DNA from: Paenibacillus hunanensis
GTDB lineage: Bacteria; Bacillota; Bacilli; Paenibacillales; Paenibacillaceae
Length of the DNA stretch: 64,000 nt
Direction of reading: 5' to 3'
Assembly (NCBI RefSeq): GCF_014645615.1
Contig: NZ_BMMB01000003.1
Location: 248,001 to 312,000 of the forward strand
Position numbers and translations under genes: made by a program. A model generated the notes under the pieces. That model was not told where the DNA came from, searched no databases, and saw nothing but the letters and a program-made list of their open reading frames with translations. The number at the start of each line of letters is the position of its first letter. Position 1 is the stretch's first letter. Positions 53,483 to 62,586 of this stretch are shown here, one piece after another.

Positions 53483-54622
53483 TTAAGCATTAGCAATCGT
53501 CTGTACAAGCGTTGGACGTAATGAACGCTGGCTTAGTGTCTGTCCCAGCTCATTAGCCTGAATGATCGCTGCCTGTAATGCCTCTGTCGTTACAGCGAAG
53601 TCAAGCTGTGCAGCTGCTCCTTCACGAAGCACCAGTCCCTCCGCGATCGATGTGGCGCTTGGCTGCACATCAGCCGTGATGCCAAGCTGGTCGAGGGTAA
53701 TCGGTAGATCCAGCTCATGCAGCCATGAAGCGAGTCGCTCTAGCTCTACACCCGACTTTCCTTCCAGCACCCACTGTGTGAGCAAGCCGAAGGCGACCTT
53801 TTCCCCATGTAGACGATCATGCGTTTCTTCAATACGGGTGAGGCTATCATGCAAACCATGAGCAATCGCTGCATGCACCGAGCCATCCTGAACGGAGCCG
53901 ACTAATCCAGCTAACCAGATAATAGCATCGGTCACTTCGGTAAAAGCAGCATCTGGCTCATACCCTGGCTGCCCTGCTTCCTTATATACCGCAGTTGCAT
54001 GTCGCTCCAAAATATCCAGTGCCAACCTGGCTGTCGCTACGCTGCTTCGTAAAGCAACACTTCCAGCATTTCCACTCAGATTTACTGCAAACTCATACCA
54101 TTTTACGAGCGTATCGCCAATACCTGCTGCCAGATACCGCGGTGGTGCTTGAGCCAGCAGATCTGTATCTGCCAATACAAGCTCTGGTGAGCGCAGAAGT
54201 GGACGATAGCCTGCCGCCTGTCCGCGCTCATCATAGAGAACTGTCAGTGCTGACCATGCGGCGCAGGTTGCTGGAATGGTCGGGATCGTTACAATAGGTA
54301 ATCCGGCATCCTCAGCAACGGCTTTGGAGAGGTCGAGCACTTTACCACCGCCCACCGCAATAATGATATCTACCTGCAATTGCTTGGCGATTGCGGTATA
54401 GGCTCCAATCTCTTCCACGGTGCATTGTCCGGCAAAGGTCTTGATCTCTACTCGAATACCAGCTGCGATCAGCGATGCCTGTAATGCTTCTTCTGTAATC
54501 GACAATGCGGTATGACCCCCAATGATAAGTGCGTGACTACCAAGTGTGTGAATATATTCTCCACTTCGTTTTAGCAAGCCTGGCTCATTGTAATAAGCGG
54601 CTGGTGCTTTAACTGTTACCAT
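53483..54622 (-). CDS. iron-containing alcohol dehydrogenase family (GldA/HcxA-like)
   Basis: 379 residues. NAD-binding GGGKVLD (~92-98), PTIPATCAAWSALTVLYD (~117-134), metal ligands Asp in GIGDTLVKW (~171) and two His (HGLHDSL ~251; HDRLHGEKVAFG ~266). Closest by pattern to the glycerol dehydrogenase / hydroxycarboxylate dehydrogenase A branch. Start at ATG 54622 with AAAAGGGG 9 bases upstream; the open frame extends 35 codons further but without a site. It stands first in the ssu-type operon, so it may process the carbonyl or hydroxy-acid left after desulfurisation (inference). Confidence 0.87.
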   Translation of the reverse strand: MVTVKAPAAYYNEPGLLKRSGEYIHTLGSHALIIGGHTALSITEEALQASLIAAGIRVEIKTFAGQCTVEEIGAYTAIAKQLQVDIIIAVGGGKVLDLSKAVAEDAGLPIVTIPTIPATCAAWSALTVLYDERGQAAGYRPLLRSPELVLADTDLLAQAPPRYLAAGIGDTLVKWYEFAVNLSGNAGSVALRSSVATARLALDILERHATAVYKEAGQPGYEPDAAFTEVTDAIIWLAGLVGSVQDGSVHAAIAHGLHDSLTRIEETHDRLHGEKVAFGLLTQWVLEGKSGVELERLASWLHELDLPITLDQLGITADVQPSATSIAEGLVLREGAAAQLDFAVTTEALQAAIIQANELGQTLSQRSLRPTLVQTIANA

Positions 54623-55049
54623 CTGGAAGACCCCTTTTCCTATAAAATATAGTGATCTGATTCTCATTTCTAAATAGCGAATATCATAGAGTGGAATATG
54701 CTTAGCATCCATCATACTTACGAACAACTCACATGCTTACGAACAACTTTTAACCATTGATCTGTGCGTCTCGCAGCCATATCGGCTCGCTTTCTTAGTT
54801 CACAAGCTTCACCTGTTTTTCATTGCCGATATCTCTTTCATTTCAACCTCTTAACCGATGTCTCATAATTCCGACCTGTTAAGTTGGTTAAATCTTGAAT
54901 CAAGTCTAGCATCTGCCTTCCAGCAGCGTCAATGCAGACTCTAATCAATAAATTCTATATGTATATCGCAAACTTCTATACGATGTTAAAATTGCTATAG
55001 TATACAATGGTACAAGCTTCGACCCTCAGGATAGAAAGGACACTAGCCT
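54623..55049. promoter_or_regulatory. divergent control region of ssu-type operon and NarL-type two-component genes
   Basis: 427 bases, no gene. GTCGGAATTAT reads on the minus strand at 54865-54875, identical to the motif at the tcy-type promoter. No S-box (SAM) riboswitch or T-box conserved blocks were found. On the plus side an A/T-rich TATAGTATACAAT at about 54995 may be the -10 of the kinase gene. Confidence 0.45.
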
Positions 55050-56237
55050 ATGACATTTCTACAAACGTTACGCAGTAATAAAACCTTATTTCGCCTGGCG
55101 ATTACAGGTATCCTGCTATATAGCTTCTGGTCGATTTATCAGGAGCAGCCTATGTGGTCATCGATCAGCTATGGCATACCGATGCTATTTTTTGGCTTTT
55201 TATTATGGCGTAAGGTACATATGGGCAACGTGGTCGTTGTCATCGCTACGCTGTATTTATTTAGCATTACCTTTATCAATGAATCTTTTGATCCTGACTC
55301 TTCCAGATATACGATACCTTTTCTATGGATATGGTTCTCTATTATGGCAGTACGCTCCGCGCGCAATGATCGGCTAGCGGTAGCGCTCAATCTGTTAACT
55401 GGAGCCTTGATGCTGGCGATTAGCTATGACGGGAATTTCCCATTTTCACTGCTCATTTCACTACTTAGTACGTATTTTGGTATCCATAGTCTATCGCGTT
55501 ATATCTCTGTCAATCGAATTAACCGCGACCAATTAAATGAATTGGAAAAAGTACACAGTGAGCTACAAAGCGCTCATGACGAGCTACAGGAAAATGCACT
55601 GCAATCGGTACGCTATGCTGCACTTGCAGAACGTACCCGTATTGCTGGCGAGATTCACGATGGGCTCGGTCATCATTTTACCTCGATCATTGTACAGCTA
55701 CAGGCGCTTAAATGGATGGTACGGCAAAATCCCGACCAGGCGGAGCATACCGTCGATCAATTGCTGGATGTGTCCCGTCAAGGTCTGGCAGAGGTACGAA
55801 GCGTGGTCAAAGATTGGTCAACAAGTGAGCACACCTCGGATGAGCTACGGTTACTTGCGTCTCAAGTAGCTGAGCGTTCGGGATTACAATTAACCTTTCA
55901 CACGGAGGGCGATTACGGTAATTGGGGTGAAGCTGTAGAAAGTATATTGTACCGCATTTTACAGGAATCGCTGACGAATATTGTACGTCATTCTGGAGCT
56001 ACCGAGGTGAATGTAGATATTGGCGAGTCCGCGGGCTGTGCCCTGCTTACGATTACAGACAATGGCAACTTTCGCGAGAATATGCCGATCAAACAAGGCT
56101 TTGGTGTCAAAAACATGATTCGTCGCTGTACGGAATTGCAGGGTGATTGCCAATTCTTACCGACCGCTGGTGGTGGGTTAACCGTGAAGGCAAGCGTGCC
56201 GCTGCGACTTCATCAGGCATCTGCTGCTGGAGAATAA
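55050..56237 (+). CDS. NarL-family sensor histidine kinase (DesK/LiaS-like)
   Basis: 395 residues. Five or six membrane spans within ~15-150 and almost no extracellular domain, a coiled-coil linker (~155-190), HisKA_3 dimerisation helix with H203 in GEIHDGLGHH, and a HATPase_c end (~290-385: RILQESLTNIVRHSG, ITDNGNF, QGFGVKNM). An intramembrane-sensing kinase pattern. AAAGGAC lies 10 bases before the ATG. Its response regulator follows after 200 bases. Neighbouring targets are not obvious; the divergent sulfur operon is one option. Confidence 0.93.
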   Translation: MTFLQTLRSNKTLFRLAITGILLYSFWSIYQEQPMWSSISYGIPMLFFGFLLWRKVHMGNVVVVIATLYLFSITFINESFDPDSSRYTIPFLWIWFSIMAVRSARNDRLAVALNLLTGALMLAISYDGNFPFSLLISLLSTYFGIHSLSRYISVNRINRDQLNELEKVHSELQSAHDELQENALQSVRYAALAERTRIAGEIHDGLGHHFTSIIVQLQALKWMVRQNPDQAEHTVDQLLDVSRQGLAEVRSVVKDWSTSEHTSDELRLLASQVAERSGLQLTFHTEGDYGNWGEAVESILYRILQESLTNIVRHSGATEVNVDIGESAGCALLTITDNGNFRENMPIKQGFGVKNMIRRCTELQGDCQFLPTAGGGLTVKASVPLRLHQASAAGE

Positions 56238-56438
56238 GCAGATGCCTGCAAGGTCGAACATGCAGCATTTCAGCGCAGGTGTCATTTTGCTGCATGCTAT
56301 ATAGAATGGAGAGCTACCCATAAACTGCTACCCAATGATCCTCAAGCTATTTCTATCCATAAGTCTGATCAATAAGTGAATCTTTAAGCTGTATAATCAA
56401 AATGATGCCACCATGCAACCAAACAAAGGAGCGTAATG

Positions 56439-57161
56439 ATGAATCTACCTCAGCAGACTATTCGTATCATTCTCGCCGATGACCAGGCACTTATTCGCCA
56501 GGGCATACGTTATATTCTTGATCTACAGCCCGATATGGAGGTAGTCGCCGAAGCATCGAGCGGTGATGATGCCGTTCGATTAGCAGAGCAGCACAAGCCT
56601 GATCTGATGCTAATGGATATTCAAATGCCCGGCATGACCGGAATTGAAGCTACACAGGCGATTCTAACCGCACAGCCTGACATACGGATTGTGCTACTAA
56701 CAACATTTGATGTGCAGGAGTATGTGATTGATGGGATTCGTGCAGGAGCTTCTGGTTATTTGCTCAAGGATATTGATATGGGTGAAATGATTCAGGGCAT
56801 CCGCTCCATCTGTGCTGGCGGTGCGATCTATAATACCACCAATGCAGGCAATGCACTGGTGGAGCTAGTAGGACGCCCAATGTCCGTCTATAGCTCCGAA
56901 TCTGGTAACCATGACGAAGCTCATGATCCGAATCATGCAGCCAGTGTGCATTATGATGGATTGCTAGAGCCGCTGACGGAGCGCGAGCTTGAGGTGCTGC
57001 AAGCCATCGCGTATGGTAAACGTAACTTTGAGATCGCCGATGAGTTATATGTATCAGAAAGCACAGTAAAAACCCATGTACACAATATCATTCAAAAGCT
57101 CGGTGTAAAGGATCGCACACAGGCAGCAGTGGTAGCGATTCGGCAGGGCTTTGTTCGTTAA
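56439..57161 (+). CDS. NarL/FixJ-family response regulator
   Basis: 240 residues. Receiver domain (~5-122) with ADDQ pocket and phospho-acceptor D60 (LMLMDIQMPG), then LuxR-type helix-turn-helix (~178-238: LTERELEVLQAIAYGKRNFEIA...). A linker of ~45 residues rich in Ser, His, Asp joins them, longer than usual. Two adjacent ATGs; 56439 is preferred (7 bases from AAAGGAG). Partner of the kinase just upstream. Confidence 0.93.
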   Translation: MNLPQQTIRIILADDQALIRQGIRYILDLQPDMEVVAEASSGDDAVRLAEQHKPDLMLMDIQMPGMTGIEATQAILTAQPDIRIVLLTTFDVQEYVIDGIRAGASGYLLKDIDMGEMIQGIRSICAGGAIYNTTNAGNALVELVGRPMSVYSSESGNHDEAHDPNHAASVHYDGLLEPLTERELEVLQAIAYGKRNFEIADELYVSESTVKTHVHNIIQKLGVKDRTQAAVVAIRQGFVR

Positions 57162-57204
57162 TCACCAGGTATACGTTTCGTTCATTAATGAAATAATACG
57201 AAAT

Positions 57205-57252
57205 AAAGAGCAATCATCCCTGGAGTTTCCTCAGGGATGATTGCTCTTTTCG
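57205..57252. terminator. bidirectional terminator
   Basis: AAAGAGCAATCATCCCTG (57205-57222) pairs perfectly with its complement at 57232-57249 and ends in TTTTC. Between convergent response regulator and sugar permease genes. Confidence 0.88.
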
Positions 57253-57296
57253 TATCATTCTATTCTTTTATCTGTATAGTTCTGCTGTTACAAGCC

Positions 57297-58106
57297 TTAT
57301 CCTTTAACTGAACCAGCTGTCAGTCCCGTTACGAAGAAGCGTTGCAGGAATGTAAACAGAATCACCATCGGCAATGCCGTAATCACAACTCCGGTTAATA
57401 GCATCGTATAATCGGTTACATACTCACCGCGGAATTGCATCAATGCGAGTGGCAGGGTTAGCTTCTCTGTGCTGTTGAGCAGCAGGAGCGGAATAAGCAG
57501 GTCATTCCAGACCATGACGAACAGAAATGCTGCCGTCGCTGATAACGAAGGCCCGGATAACGGCAATACGAGTCGCCAGTATATTTTCCATTCGCCGGCT
57601 CCATCCATACTGCCTGCTTCCATCATTTCCTTACTCAGCATTTCCATGAATCCAGTCAACGTAAATACAGTCAAAGGCAATAAGCCTGCCGCCGATACAA
57701 AGATCAGCGCGGTCAGATTATCCGACCAGCCCAGCTGCCGAACGAGTGAATAGAGCGGTAGCATAATGACCTGCGATGGGATGATAAGACCCGCGACAAA
57801 ATAAGCAAAAGCAAACTTACCCAGTCGTCCGCCCAAGCGAACAATCGCATACGAGATCAGACTGCCAAGAAACAGTACAATCGCTACCGTAAACAGCGTC
57901 ACTCTGGCACTATTCCAGAAATATTGTAGCATTGGCTGTGCCTGAAAAATCGTAATAAAATTCTGTAAGCTCCATGGCTGCGGCCAGCCTAGTGGACTGG
58001 CATAAAAGCCCTGGCTTGTCTTGAATGAAGAAACAACGACAAAATAGAGCGGTGCTGCAATCAGCAGCCCGTATAAAATCATAATGATGCGTCCGACCCA
58101 CTTCAT
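57297..58106 (-). CDS. CUT1 sugar ABC transporter permease (MalG type)
   Basis: 269 residues, six spans, loop EAGSMDGAGEWKIYWRLVLP (~167-186) and C-terminus TGLTAGSVKG. GGAGGAAGGG precedes the ATG. Last gene of a three-gene importer; no ATPase is present. Divergent AraC regulator at 60698 is the likely activator. Confidence 0.93.
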   Translation of the reverse strand: MKWVGRIIMILYGLLIAAPLYFVVVSSFKTSQGFYASPLGWPQPWSLQNFITIFQAQPMLQYFWNSARVTLFTVAIVLFLGSLISYAIVRLGGRLGKFAFAYFVAGLIIPSQVIMLPLYSLVRQLGWSDNLTALIFVSAAGLLPLTVFTLTGFMEMLSKEMMEAGSMDGAGEWKIYWRLVLPLSGPSLSATAAFLFVMVWNDLLIPLLLLNSTEKLTLPLALMQFRGEYVTDYTMLLTGVVITALPMVILFTFLQRFFVTGLTAGSVKG

Positions 58107-58160
58107 GTAGCCCTTCCTCCCACCTTAATAATCTGTGAATTCATCCGGTTCACTCACTGT

Positions 58161-59033
58161 TTAGCCTGTCGCTCCATCCCGACGCAGGGCGCGGAACTGG
58201 AAGAATGTCAAAATGCCAAGCAGGATGAGGAAGATCATCGAACCGGCAGAAGCCAGACCGAAGGAATAATTCGAAAATGCCAGATGATAAATATAGGTCG
58301 TCAAAATCTCAGTTGCATAGTTCGGCCCACCATCCGTCATGACGAAAATAAGGTCAAATGCCTTGAACGACTGAATCGTCGTATACGAAATAACGATTGC
58401 TGCCGATGGAGCAAGTAGTGGCCACGTAATTTTGCGAAATACCTGCAAGCGAGTCGCACCATCGATGCGCGCGGCTTCAACCAGCTCACCAGGAATCGCC
58501 TGTAAGCCTGCGATAAATATAATCATCATCTGTCCGGCATGCGCCCAGATTTGCACAAATGCAATCGAGTACAGCGCAATTTTGGCATCACCTGTCCAGC
58601 TTTTCGCTAGCTGCTCTAATCCAGCATGCTGCAAGCCTGTATTGATCAAACCAATCGATGGATCATAAATGAACGACCAGATCAGACCGACCGATACCGA
58701 GGACAGAATTGCCGGGAAAAAGTATAATGCGCGAAAAAACACACTTGTCTTCGAATTTTTCGCCAGAATGAGTGCCAGCACAAGTGATACGATCGTCTGA
58801 ATGACCACAACGACGATCATAAATTTAATATTGTTCAAAAATGCCTTGCGGAAAATAATGCTATCAAAGCTTTCCTTATAGTTCGATATACCGACAAAAT
58901 CATAGGACGGCGATACACCGTCCCAGTTAGTAAATGAATAAAACAGTCCCGATAAAGCCGGGTATACGAACAAGCCGGTATAGAGCACTATTCCTGGCAG
59001 CATGAACAGCCACAGTATTTTACGATTGATCAT
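58161..59033 (-). CDS. CUT1 sugar ABC transporter permease (MalF type)
   Basis: 290 residues, six spans, loop EAARIDGATRLQVFRKITWP (~183-202). The site before the ATG is weak (GGTAACG), which together with the upstream stem-loop would keep permease synthesis below that of the receptor. 54 bases before the MalG-type gene. Confidence 0.92.
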   Translation of the reverse strand: MINRKILWLFMLPGIVLYTGLFVYPALSGLFYSFTNWDGVSPSYDFVGISNYKESFDSIIFRKAFLNNIKFMIVVVVIQTIVSLVLALILAKNSKTSVFFRALYFFPAILSSVSVGLIWSFIYDPSIGLINTGLQHAGLEQLAKSWTGDAKIALYSIAFVQIWAHAGQMMIIFIAGLQAIPGELVEAARIDGATRLQVFRKITWPLLAPSAAIVISYTTIQSFKAFDLIFVMTDGGPNYATEILTTYIYHLAFSNYSFGLASAGSMIFLILLGILTFFQFRALRRDGATG

Positions 59034-59074
59034 AAGCGTTACCGTATCCCTTTACTTCATCTTGTTACAGCTAG

Positions 59075-59106
59075 CGCCGGACATGCAGAGAATCACATGT
59101 CCGGCG
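59075..59106 (-). promoter_or_regulatory. intra-operon stem-loop between receptor and permease genes
   Basis: CGCCGGACATG (59075-59085) and CATGTCCGGCG (59096-59106) are exact complements around a 10-base loop. No T-run follows on the minus strand. Probably a 3'-stabilising element for the receptor message. Confidence 0.7.
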
Positions 59107-59193
59107 TTCACTGTTGCTATCCTGTTGATCATCAGCCTTCTATAAGCTGGGCTGAATGATCGAACCTCTTCATTGTCTCCTATCCCAAAAGGC

Positions 59194-60447
59194 TTATTTA
59201 CCGACCTGCTGATCGATAATTGCCTGTGCATCCTGTGCGGCCTGCTCTGGTGTTGCACCGCCGAGTACAGCCTGGATCGAGTTCGTAACGGCCTTCTGGT
59301 TTTCAGCCTTCAGGATTGTGAAGCGTGGTTGGAAGATCGTTTTCTTATCTGCCCACTCCTGTACAATTTTCAGCTCAGGGCTATCATATTTCACATCATT
59401 CAGTGTTACGTTCTGTCCGGTTGCATTTGCATATTGCGCAGCAACCTCTGGCTGGCTGAGATAAGCGAGGAACTTTTTCGCTTCTTCTGGATGCTTGGAG
59501 CGACTGTTCACTGCGAGCATGAATGTGCTTGTATGCACGCCTTCATATTTCGCCTGATCCGCAGCTACCGTGATCGGTGCCAGCAGACCTTGCTGTAGCT
59601 CAGGATTTTGCTTCGCATTTTGTGTCAGCTGGTAAGAACCACTTGCCAGCATCGCTGCTTTGCCCTGAATAAACAGTGCGCCTGCCGCAGCATCCTTCGT
59701 ACCGAGTGAGTTTGGCTGGAAGAAGCCTTTGTCATTCAGCTCTTTGAACTGCGACAGTGTTTTCACCCAGAACTCGTCGGTAAGCTTCGCCTGTCCAGCC
59801 TCTACCTTGGTGAAAATATCCTCACTTGGCTCATTGTTCATTACCATTGTATTCATCAGCTGGCCCGGACCGATATCACCACCGGCAAATGCGATTGGAA
59901 TGATACCGTTATCTTTCAATGTCTGGCAGAGCTTCAGGAATCCATCCCAATCCTTTGGCGGTGTCAGATTATATTTTGCAAAAATAGCCTTATTGTAGAT
60001 CGGCTGATTGTACACAAGCTGATAAGGCAGAGCAAGCTGCTTACCGTCCTGCTTACCTGCGTCGATCAGGCTTGCATTATAGTTTTTCACAAACGATTCA
60101 CTGCTCAGGTCGGTAAACAGACCTGCTTTAGATAATGCGGCAAACTGTGCACCCGGGAAGGAAGCAAATACATCACCTACCGAGCCATCTGTCAGCTTCG
60201 CCTGTGCCGTGGTCTGATATTGATCAGACGTTAAGGTCTGCATATCTACCTTAATGTTCGGATTTTGCTTTTCAAAGTCAGCGATAATCTGCTGGAATGC
60301 CTGCGTATCTTCGCCACGCCAGTGAAGAAAGCTAATTGTAACCTTTCCGTCTGCGGCTTGATTCGAGCCGCCACACGCTGCCAGCACCCCGGATACCAGA
60401 AGTACGACGGCGAGCAACATTGCCCATTTTGCTGTGATTGTTTTCAT
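59194..60447 (-). CDS. extracellular sugar-binding lipoprotein (SBP family 1)
   Basis: 417 residues. Lipobox VLAAC (Cys 25), then an SBP_bac_1 fold (ISFLHWRGEDTQAFQQII, QNPNIKVDMQTL, GDVFASFPG ~95). GGAGG is 8 bases before the ATG. First gene of the importer operon; the two permeases follow after a stem-loop. Substrate probably an oligosaccharide. Divergent from the AraC gene with an inverted repeat between them. Confidence 0.93.
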   Translation of the reverse strand: MKTITAKWAMLLAVVLLVSGVLAACGGSNQAADGKVTISFLHWRGEDTQAFQQIIADFEKQNPNIKVDMQTLTSDQYQTTAQAKLTDGSVGDVFASFPGAQFAALSKAGLFTDLSSESFVKNYNASLIDAGKQDGKQLALPYQLVYNQPIYNKAIFAKYNLTPPKDWDGFLKLCQTLKDNGIIPIAFAGGDIGPGQLMNTMVMNNEPSEDIFTKVEAGQAKLTDEFWVKTLSQFKELNDKGFFQPNSLGTKDAAAGALFIQGKAAMLASGSYQLTQNAKQNPELQQGLLAPITVAADQAKYEGVHTSTFMLAVNSRSKHPEEAKKFLAYLSQPEVAAQYANATGQNVTLNDVKYDSPELKIVQEWADKKTIFQPRFTILKAENQKAVTNSIQAVLGGATPEQAAQDAQAIIDQQVGK

Positions 60448-60613
60448 GATCTATCCTCCATTTTGGTTAGCATCAAATCGGGCAAAAGCTCCAGAGCTTC
60501 GTCAAGCGAACCGGTTCTAACACGAGCCGGACAAACGTCAATTTCCGCGAGCCTATTCCCATTAAGTTAGTAGGAATACCGTGATTTAAATCATAGCAAA
60601 TTTTAAGAATATC

Positions 60614-60637
60614 AAACAATGTCAATATGTATTGTTT
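60614..60637. promoter_or_regulatory. inverted repeat in the divergent promoter region
   Basis: AAACAAT (60614-60620) and ATTGTTT (60631-60637), perfect, 10 bases apart, 167 bases from the receptor start and 61 from the AraC start. TATAAT at about 60659 (plus) may be the AraC-gene -10. A reasonable operator for the AraC product. Confidence 0.4.
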
Positions 60638-60697
60638 TTTATTTGTCAAAACGTGTTGTATAATGGAAATTGTAAGCACACATGAAAGGATGATAGC

Positions 60698-61573
60698 TTG
60701 CCTATGGCAAAAGACATTACGATCATTACCGAATATGAGCGCAGCGAACGCTTCCGTACTACTCCTTCCTCGTTTGCACAGGCTGGCGGTCTTACGATAA
60801 CACAGGCAGGTCGATATCTGCTTAATCCTGATACACGGCGTATTTTCTCGGCGAATAGCACCACTTTCTGGGTCGCTACCCGTCAGGATGGCATGATTAT
60901 TAAAAACGGACAAAATTATGTATTAGGCAAAAATAACGTATGGTGCGTGCCCTCCCATAGCACTTTAGAATATATTAACAATACAGATGACCCACTGGAA
61001 ACCTTTTTTATCGGCTTCAACGGCGCTCAGGCTGACCTGCTCGTTCGACAAAGCGGGATGCACGAGGGCTATAGCGAGCTGAGCAATGAATTGTTCGATT
61101 GCTTGCTACATTGCTACACTACCATATTAAACACAAAACACGAGCCTGATACCTTCAGCTCTGAATTACGTCGCATGGAAATGCTCTATAAAATGTTTGG
61201 TCTGCTCTGCCAGTGTAGCGACAGCCGAACCGATCATACGGAGCATAAACGTCATACTGGCTGGATGGAGGAAGCGATGGATTATATCCATGCCCATTAT
61301 CACAAAAGCATCACCGTTAACCATGTAGCCGAGCATGTCGGTATCCATCGCACTCATTTTAGCAAGCAATTTCATCAAATGTACAAGGTGCCCCCTGCCG
61401 AATACATTCGCAGCCTCAAAATGGAAAAGGCACGTCGTTTATTGCTCGAAACGAGCGACTCGCTTGCTGAGATCGCTTATGCGATAGGATATCCTGACGT
61501 ATTCTCCTTTTCCAAAGCGTTTAAAAAGTACAGCAGCTTTACACCGAAGCGGTATCGAATGCAATTCAGCTAA
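60698..61573 (+). CDS. AraC-family regulator with cupin-like N-terminus
   Basis: 291 residues: ligand-binding cupin (~20-150) and AraC double helix-turn-helix (~190-288: ITVNHVAEHVGIHRTHFSKQ; LAEIAYAIGYPDVFSFSKAF). The TTG at 60698 is 7 bases after AAAGGA; ATG 60704 (two codons later) is the alternative with a 13-base gap. Divergent from the sugar importer 59194-60447, which it probably activates when the cognate sugar is present. Confidence 0.9.
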   Translation: MPMAKDITIITEYERSERFRTTPSSFAQAGGLTITQAGRYLLNPDTRRIFSANSTTFWVATRQDGMIIKNGQNYVLGKNNVWCVPSHSTLEYINNTDDPLETFFIGFNGAQADLLVRQSGMHEGYSELSNELFDCLLHCYTTILNTKHEPDTFSSELRRMEMLYKMFGLLCQCSDSRTDHTEHKRHTGWMEEAMDYIHAHYHKSITVNHVAEHVGIHRTHFSKQFHQMYKVPPAEYIRSLKMEKARRLLLETSDSLAEIAYAIGYPDVFSFSKAFKKYSSFTPKRYRMQFS

Positions 61574-61702
61574 TAAGCGTAATCTTAAATTTATTCGCTA
61601 GTGTGTATACGAACGGTGCAATGTTATTTCTTATTTGAATATGCTCGTTATAGTGTATGCAATACGGCAAACTAAGCAACGCTTTCACCACTAATTAAAT
61701 AT

Positions 61703-61764
61703 AAAAAGCCCTCCAAACGTTTCATGCTGTACTGACAGCAAAAGGATCGTTTAGAGGGCTTTTT
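61703..61764. terminator. bidirectional terminator
   Basis: AAAAAGCCCTC-C-AAACG (61703-61719) pairs with CGTTT-A-GAGGGCTTTTT (61748-61764), one mismatch. Between the AraC gene and the convergent HPr-like gene. Nothing else is seen in 61574-61863. Confidence 0.85.
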
Positions 61765-61863
61765 GGTATTTAAACCAACTCAAAAAATGTCTGAGCAACT
61801 CACGAATTCAAGGTATATACGATCGTAAGTTTATCTATACAGAAAATGTACAAATCACGCCTA

Positions 61864-62148
61864 TTATAGGCTTGCACTCGGCTCAATAACCGCTTGCTCG
61901 AACAGCGCCTGTACATATTCCAGTGCTTCCAGCTCATCTTTACCACGTGTTGTCAGGGTAACCTCAGTGCCGGAGTGAATGATCGTCAGCATCATGCCGA
62001 GCAGACTTTTCACGTCAACCTCGCGGCGACTTTCGTCTGGGCCGAAGGCGATGCGGATGTCCGCAGCAAAGCGGGAAGATTCAGTAGCAATACGCAGCAG
62101 GTGTGCGCGGTCAAGATTGTTAGGAACTGTAATTTGATGTACTCTCAT
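61864..62148 (-). CDS. HPr-like phosphocarrier-family protein lacking the active-site histidine
   Basis: 94 residues, HPr fold. Aligning by eye to B. subtilis HPr, the region around His15 (IHARPAT) reads LDRAHLL here: His is replaced by Asp 13, and the following Arg and Pro by Ala and His. The Ser46 region is kept (VDVKSLLGMM; Ser 48), as is the C-terminal helix (DELEALEYVQALFE). It therefore cannot take phosphate from enzyme I, but might be phosphorylated on serine by HPr kinase, as Crh is. Start at ATG 62148, about 10 bases after AAAGG; two earlier ATGs are too close to or before that site. Single gene. Confidence 0.8.
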   Translation of the reverse strand: MRVHQITVPNNLDRAHLLRIATESSRFAADIRIAFGPDESRREVDVKSLLGMMLTIIHSGTEVTLTTRGKDELEALEYVQALFEQAVIEPSASL

Positions 62149-62586
62149 TTTGTTCATATCCTTTCTCATGGTGGCATAATGGGATGATCTTACTCATGGT
62201 GTGAAATCCTATTCAGCCTGTTGAATGATCCAAAAATGATCGTCGTTCCATATTACGGCACTACAGCGCACGACCGACAACACCAGCGTACGGGGACTGC
62301 TTCCATACTGAACTGCTTTGCATTCAACAAGCTCGCTATTGATATCATTTACTTTGTTTTACGCCAAATGATACTCTTTTCAACCCTCTAATTTCAACCC
62401 ATTTTCCACGACTTTACGTTTAAATTTTAATTTTTTTAAAAAAGGTGTAGCCTACAGGCACGAATATGGAAATGTTATCCTGTAGCCCCACTGTTTTAAC
62501 AGAAATACTGCATCACCGGGCAGCACAAAGCCCCTGCCCGTGTAAGCGCAGAGGCTGTTTTTCGCTAAGCATGGTACTCATTTTAT
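62149..62586. other. gene-free region
   Basis: 438 bases between the HPr-like gene and the lipoprotein gene. It has AT-rich parts (run of T/A near 62429-62446) and the hairpin at 62530-62555; no coding ORF. Confidence 0.5.
62530..62555 (-). terminator. possible terminator of the lipoprotein gene
   Basis: GCCTCTGC/GCAGGGGC stem on the minus strand (one G-U) followed by TTTGTG. The T-tract is weak on this strand and better on plus. Confidence 0.4.

Noticed and set aside
54623..55049. SAM (S-box) or T-box riboswitch before the sulfur operon
   Set aside because: Looked for the conserved S-box and T-box blocks on the minus strand and found none.
62436..62484. CTACAGG/CCTGTAG hairpin with following T-run as a terminator of the lipoprotein gene
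   Set aside because: Only 7 bp with a 20-base loop and eight unpaired bases before the T-run; too weak to call.
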